A program made the translations under genes and the position numbers. A DNA stretch of 11,403 nt, taken from Alphaproteobacteria bacterium. Lineage in GTDB: Bacteria; Pseudomonadota; Alphaproteobacteria; Micavibrionales; Micavibrionaceae. The DNA lies in NCBI GenBank assembly GCA_030427765.1, contig JAUICS010000021.1, positions 1 through 11,403 on the forward strand, in the 5' to 3' direction. Of the stretch, positions 7,644 to 11,403 are shown in pieces. The notes beneath the pieces were generated by a model. The model searched no databases, had not been told where the DNA came from, and saw only the letters and a list, made by a program, of their open reading frames with translations. Positions within the stretch are counted from its first letter, which is position 1, and each line of letters opens with the position of its first letter.

Positions 7644-8526
7644 CGGTAACCTCTTTCTTATGTTGTCTCCAAAGAATGAACAGGTTGCTTAGAATGATAA
7701 TGAATGCACCGATTAAAGTATAGAGCGAAGGTAGATTTCCGAGGATCATAATATCAATCAGCATTGCCCATAACAAGTTGAAATAGATTAGCGGTGCGAT
7801 AACTGATGCGGGCGCCATAAAATACGCCTTGGTCAGGAAATATTGCACAAAAAATGCAACAATCCCGAGGCTGATGAGATAAACTAGCATTTCGGCTGAT
7901 GGCGGGGTCCAGTAAAATGGCACGAACGGCAGGATCACAATCAATGAAATAAGCGAGAAATAAAAGATAGTTACAAACGGGTCTTCTGTGCGGCCAAGCC
8001 ATCGCAGGGTTATCATGACGCATGCATGTGAGAGCGCGGTGGCAAGGCCGAATAATCCCCCGATGAATGAGCTTATGGTTCCGGGCTGCATAATCAACAT
8101 GACCCCGAGAAAACCAACAATTGCGGCGGATGTCCGGAAAATACCGACTTTTTCCTTAAGTAATGGGTAGGATAATAAGACAACGAATAACGGCGCGGCG
8201 AACAGAAGGCTTTGTGCCTCCGTAAGAGGCAGCATGGCAAATGTAACAAATGTCAGAATCATTCCTGTTGAGCCGACAACGCCGCGTATAATCTGTCGTT
8301 TTAAATTGGCCTTTCGTATTGCATGGACTTTGCCGATAAAGATGAGGAAAATAAATGCGATGGCCGTACAAATTGAGTTTCGGTAAAGGAGCATATCAAC
8401 CGGATGATGTTCGTCCTGAACAAGTTTAATGAGTAGGGTCAAAACCGAGAAAGCCAAGGTTTGGGCGATGCCGAGCGCAATACCAAACATGACAGGATTT
8501 TTAAATATTTGGAAAGGGGCGATCAT
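7618..8526 (-). CDS. EamA/DMT-superfamily transporter (second of a tandem pair)
   Basis: This is a drug/metabolite-type inner-membrane permease with about ten predicted membrane helices, built from two EamA repeats. Substrate and direction are unknown. The ATG at 8526 overlaps the TGA of the preceding transporter as ATGA, a typical coupling junction, and gives 302 residues, the usual family length. The longer open frame back to 8634 would add 36 polar residues that merely shadow the upstream gene's C-terminus. Conserved stretches include LLYRNS, LPLTEAQSLLFAAPLFVVLLSYPLLKEKVG, LRWLG and the end-of-helix-10 segment IGAFIIILSNLFILWRQ, most of them shared with the neighbour. Positive residues follow the last helix, consistent with a cytoplasmic C-terminus. 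The DUF3179 gene starts inside its 3' end. EamA members include amino-acid, nucleotide-sugar and S-adenosylmethionine carriers, so no substrate should be read into the call. Confidence 0.9.
   Translation of the reverse strand: MIAPFQIFKNPVMFGIALGIAQTLAFSVLTLLIKLVQDEHHPVDMLLYRNSICTAIAFIFLIFIGKVHAIRKANLKRQIIRGVVGSTGMILTFVTFAMLPLTEAQSLLFAAPLFVVLLSYPLLKEKVGIFRTSAAIVGFLGVMLIMQPGTISSFIGGLFGLATALSHACVMITLRWLGRTEDPFVTIFYFSLISLIVILPFVPFYWTPPSAEMLVYLISLGIVAFFVQYFLTKAYFMAPASVIAPLIYFNLLWAMLIDIMILGNLPSLYTLIGAFIIILSNLFILWRQHKKEVTVAEPINKI
7650..7655 (-). promoter_or_regulatory. Ribosome binding site supporting the TTG start of the DUF3179 gene
   Basis: On the - strand, AAGAGG precedes the TTG at 7643 by 6 bases, inside the 3' end of the upstream transporter gene. 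It supports an unusual TTG start that retains the complete signal peptide. Confidence 0.6.
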
Positions 8527-9413
8527 GACGTTGTTTGTTGTGTTTTTCGTGTTTCGCGCCAAAGTATAAATAGGTTGCTGGCGATAATGATGAATGCACC
8601 AATGAAGACTTCTACTCTTGGCAACATTGCCCAAATGACATAATCAAATAATGCTGCCCATATAATCATAGTATAACTGATGGCACTAATCGTGGCGGCG
8701 GAACCTTGTCGATATGCTTGTGTTTTCACAAGCAGTCCTGCCAATCCTACAACACCAATTGCCGAGATATAAATGTAATCACCTTCAGAAGGGATAGTAC
8801 CAATAAAGGGTAGGCATAAACCAGTTCCGACCAGTCCATAGAATAGGAAGTAAAAAACAGTCGTTGAGGCATTTTCACTAGACCCCAACCATCGCAAGCA
8901 AATGGCAACGCCTGCATTAAACAGTCCGGCCAGCAAACCAATCAGTAAACCAATCATATTATAATCGCCATCGAAATCTATGAGAACAAGGACACCGATA
9001 AAGCCTGTCATCACAGATAAACTGCGCCATAGTCCAACCCTTTCACCTAAAAATGGGTATGACATAATCACCACAAATAAAGGGGCTGTGAAAACAAGCG
9101 TTGTGGCTTCGGCCATGGGCAATAAAATATATGTCCAAATGGACATTACCATCCCGGCTGTGCCAACCAAGGCACGAATGAATTGGGCGAACGGCCTCTG
9201 CGTTTTAAGAAGATACAGTTTTCTAAAAAGGACTAGGCCAACCAGTAGTAAAAAAAGTGCGATAAGATTGCGGTAAAACGTAATTTCAACGGCGTTATGA
9301 TTATCGCCTAGCAATTTACCAAATAAATTCATTGATGCGATAAAAAATGCGGTTAAAAGTGCATTTATAACACCCAGATATAATGTCTTTTTATTATTTG
9401 TACCTTCGTCCAT
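8523..9413 (-). CDS. EamA/DMT-superfamily transporter (first of a tandem pair)
   Basis: This is an inner-membrane permease of 296 residues with about ten predicted helices and two EamA repeats. It is a paralog of the following gene: both have FYRN/LYRN after the first helix pair, VGTAGM/VGSTGM, LPMAEATTLVFTAPLFVVIMSYPFLGERVG, LRWLG and FIGAFIIIASNLFILWR. The substrate is unknown. I chose the ATG at 9413. The frame is open to an ATG at 9476, but that codon lies in the loop of the ilvC terminator, has no ribosome binding site, and would add 21 unconserved residues. The chosen ATG has only a distant AAGG, so the start is the weakest part of this call. It heads the coupled set transporter-transporter-DUF3179. 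No convincing promoter is visible between the terminator and the start. Confidence 0.88.
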   Translation of the reverse strand: MDEGTNNKKTLYLGVINALLTAFFIASMNLFGKLLGDNHNAVEITFYRNLIALFLLLVGLVLFRKLYLLKTQRPFAQFIRALVGTAGMVMSIWTYILLPMAEATTLVFTAPLFVVIMSYPFLGERVGLWRSLSVMTGFIGVLVLIDFDGDYNMIGLLIGLLAGLFNAGVAICLRWLGSSENASTTVFYFLFYGLVGTGLCLPFIGTIPSEGDYIYISAIGVVGLAGLLVKTQAYRQGSAATISAISYTMIIWAALFDYVIWAMLPRVEVFIGAFIIIASNLFILWRETRKTQQTTS

Positions 9414-9462
9414 AACGGCATCATGCGCCTTATTTCTTATGAAGAAAAGGGATGAAGACCAT

Positions 9463-9491
9463 AAAAAAAGCCGCATGAAAGCGGCTTTTTT
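9463..9491 (-). terminator. Intrinsic terminator after ilvC
   Basis: GCCGC (9470-9474) and GCGGC (9481-9485) form a stem around a 6-base loop, flanked by seven A's on the left and six T's on the right, so the structure can terminate in both directions. It lies 22 bases after the ilvC stop and separates ilvC from the transporter genes. Confidence 0.85.
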
Positions 9492-9512
9492 AGAAATTGT
9501 GTATTTCGCTGA

Positions 9513-10610
<1,098 letters not shown>

Positions 10611-10614
10611 CTAA

Positions 10615-10644
10615 ACTATCTCTAAAACCTTATAATCCTGACAA
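10615..10644 (-). promoter_or_regulatory. Possible ilvC promoter
   Basis: On the - strand, TTGTCA (10644 to 10639, five of six consensus bases) and GATAGT (10620 to 10615, four of six) are 18 bases apart, placing a start site just upstream of the ribosome binding site. An independent promoter is expected because a terminator lies immediately upstream. No leader peptide rich in Ile/Val/Leu codons and no attenuator pair were seen. Confidence 0.35.
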
Positions 10645-10674
10645 AAAAGCAGGTTTTATTGAAAAAATCAAACG

Positions 10675-10708
10675 AAAAAAGCCCGCAACACGCATGATAG
10701 TTGCAGGC
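10675..10708 (-). terminator. Intrinsic terminator after the lipoprotein gene
   Basis: On the - strand, GCCTGCAAC pairs with GTTGCGGGC (10708-10700 with 10689-10681, one mismatch) around a 10-base loop, followed by six T's. It lies 22 bases after the lipoprotein stop and closes the ilvN-lipoprotein transcript before ilvC. Confidence 0.8.
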
Positions 10709-10730
10709 TTGACTGAATAAAAAGTGGATT

Positions 10731-11144
10731 TTACTTGGCGCCGGATGTAACGGCGATCAGGTCAACATAATCCTGACTGCTGCCGACCATTATTCCGTTA
10801 CGGTATCCAATGACGACATCTTCGCCTTCTATATAATGAATTTCCGGTGAATACTGTAAACCAAACATCGTATGACGATCATTGAAAACACATTCAAAGT
10901 CACGTGTTTCAGTAAAGCCGGACTCGTTAAGGTCGGCCGTGATGTTAACGCGGCGGAATGTGCCTTTGATTTCTTCGGCATCTTCGTAGGTTACCTGATT
11001 AAGGCCTTTGTAAGTCATGTCGCTTGGCAAAATATGCTCAATACCCGCAACACACATGTTGCGTAAGATTGCATCCGCCTCATTACGTGACTTACAGGCC
11101 GTTACGGCCAATAGAATTAATAGTGATAAAAAGGCTTTTTTCAT
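10731..11144 (-). CDS. Small predicted lipoprotein of unknown function
   Basis: I do not recognise the family. The protein has 137 residues from the ATG at 11144, reading MKKAFLSLLILLAVTACKSR, a textbook lipoprotein signal: two Lys, a hydrophobic core and the lipobox VTAC with lipidated Cys17. The following Lys, rather than Asp, suggests outer-membrane sorting if the E. coli rule applies. A second ATG two codons upstream (11150) is possible; both have poor ribosome binding sites (GAG 6 bases before 11144). The mature part of about 120 residues is polar and probably mostly beta, with Cys31 and Cys85 as a potential disulfide pair (RNMCVAGIEH and TRDFECVFND). It starts 27 bases after ilvN and ends at a clear terminator, so it is probably transcribed with the acetolactate synthase genes. 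Nothing in the sequence links it to amino-acid synthesis. Confidence 0.82.
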   Translation of the reverse strand: MKKAFLSLLILLAVTACKSRNEADAILRNMCVAGIEHILPSDMTYKGLNQVTYEDAEEIKGTFRRVNITADLNESGFTETRDFECVFNDRHTMFGLQYSPEIHYIEGEDVVIGYRNGIMVGSSQDYVDLIAVTSGAK

Positions 11145-11171
11145 GTGCATCTCGTAAGCTTGATAGAATAG

Positions 11172-11403
11172 TTAAATTTCTGTTTTTCCCCGTATAATCG
11201 CGGCTATACCTGTACGGCTGACTTCCAGAAGACCTAGCGGGCGCATCAAATCAATGAATGCATTTATTTTACCTGCTGTGCCGGTAACTTCAAAAACAAA
11301 TGACTCGAGAGTACTGTCAACGACACGGGCTCTGAAAATATCGGCGATACGTAAAGCTTCGATCCGCTTGTCGCCACTTGAAATTACCTTTACCAGCGCA
11401 AGT
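11172..11403 (-). CDS. ilvN: Acetolactate synthase small (regulatory) subunit, C-terminal part
   Basis: On the - strand an open frame enters from the right edge and ends with TAA at 11172. Its 76 residues read LALVKVISSGDKRIEALRIADIFRARVVDS, then LESFVFEVTGTAGKINAFIDLMRPLGLLEVSRTGIAAIIRG, which is the C-terminal domain of the IlvN/IlvH regulatory subunit. That subunit stimulates the catalytic subunit and mediates feedback inhibition by valine. The N-terminal ACT domain lies outside the window. The protein ends soon after the SRTGIAAIIRG segment, as usual. ilvN normally follows ilvB/ilvI and precedes ilvC; here the lipoprotein gene intervenes. It may equally be labelled ilvH. Confidence 0.95.
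   Translation of the reverse strand, partial: LALVKVISSGDKRIEALRIADIFRARVVDSTLESFVFEVTGTAGKINAFIDLMRPLGLLEVSRTGIAAIIRGKTEI

Noticed and set aside
8527..8634. Extending the second transporter upstream to 8634
   Set aside because: The added 36 residues overlap the upstream gene in another frame and precede a normal family start with an ATGA junction.
9414..9476. Extending the first transporter to the ATG at 9476
   Set aside because: That ATG is in the loop of the ilvC terminator hairpin, has no ribosome binding site, and the added residues do not resemble the family.

Overview
The window reads as a compact chromosomal region of a Gram-negative bacterium, most likely an alphaproteobacterium with moderate GC content (about the mid-40s percent by eye). 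The evidence is the close fit of MurA, KARI (IlvC) and IlvN to alphaproteobacterial family members, the ppk1-ppx pair with a short two-domain Ppx, and a lipobox lipoprotein. The exact lineage cannot be fixed from the sequence. I see no tRNA, rRNA, CRISPR array, insertion sequence or phage gene. Almost every base is coding, and no gene-free gap exceeds about 140 bases.

Layout. On the + strand are the 3' part of murA (cell-wall precursor synthesis) and an unrecognised 193-residue protein with one predicted membrane segment and a good sigma70-type promoter. Everything else is on the - strand. Read in its direction of transcription, from the right edge, it runs: the end of ilvN, a small lipoprotein gene with a clear terminator, ilvC with its own possible promoter and a clear terminator, two tandem paralogous EamA/DMT transporters, a secreted DUF3179 protein, ppk1, ppx and ribF. 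ribF converges on the 193-residue gene.

How the genes fit together. ilvN and ilvC supply consecutive steps of valine/isoleucine synthesis but are split by the lipoprotein gene. The two transporters and the DUF3179 gene overlap one another (4 and 26 bases), so they are probably translated as a coupled unit. Their substrates are unknown. ppk1 and ppx make and degrade polyphosphate and lie 25 bases apart. ribF, which makes FMN and FAD, follows 47 bases downstream and may share their transcript.

Most of the window is ordinary housekeeping sequence. The feature most worth attention is a roughly 110-residue coiled-coil-like insertion in the N-terminal ASKHA lobe of Ppx. Smaller oddities are a Gly-to-Val change beside the conserved His of KARI, a Cys-bearing acidic tail on the DUF3179 protein, and the lipoprotein gene inside the ilv cluster. 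I found no convincing new multi-gene system.
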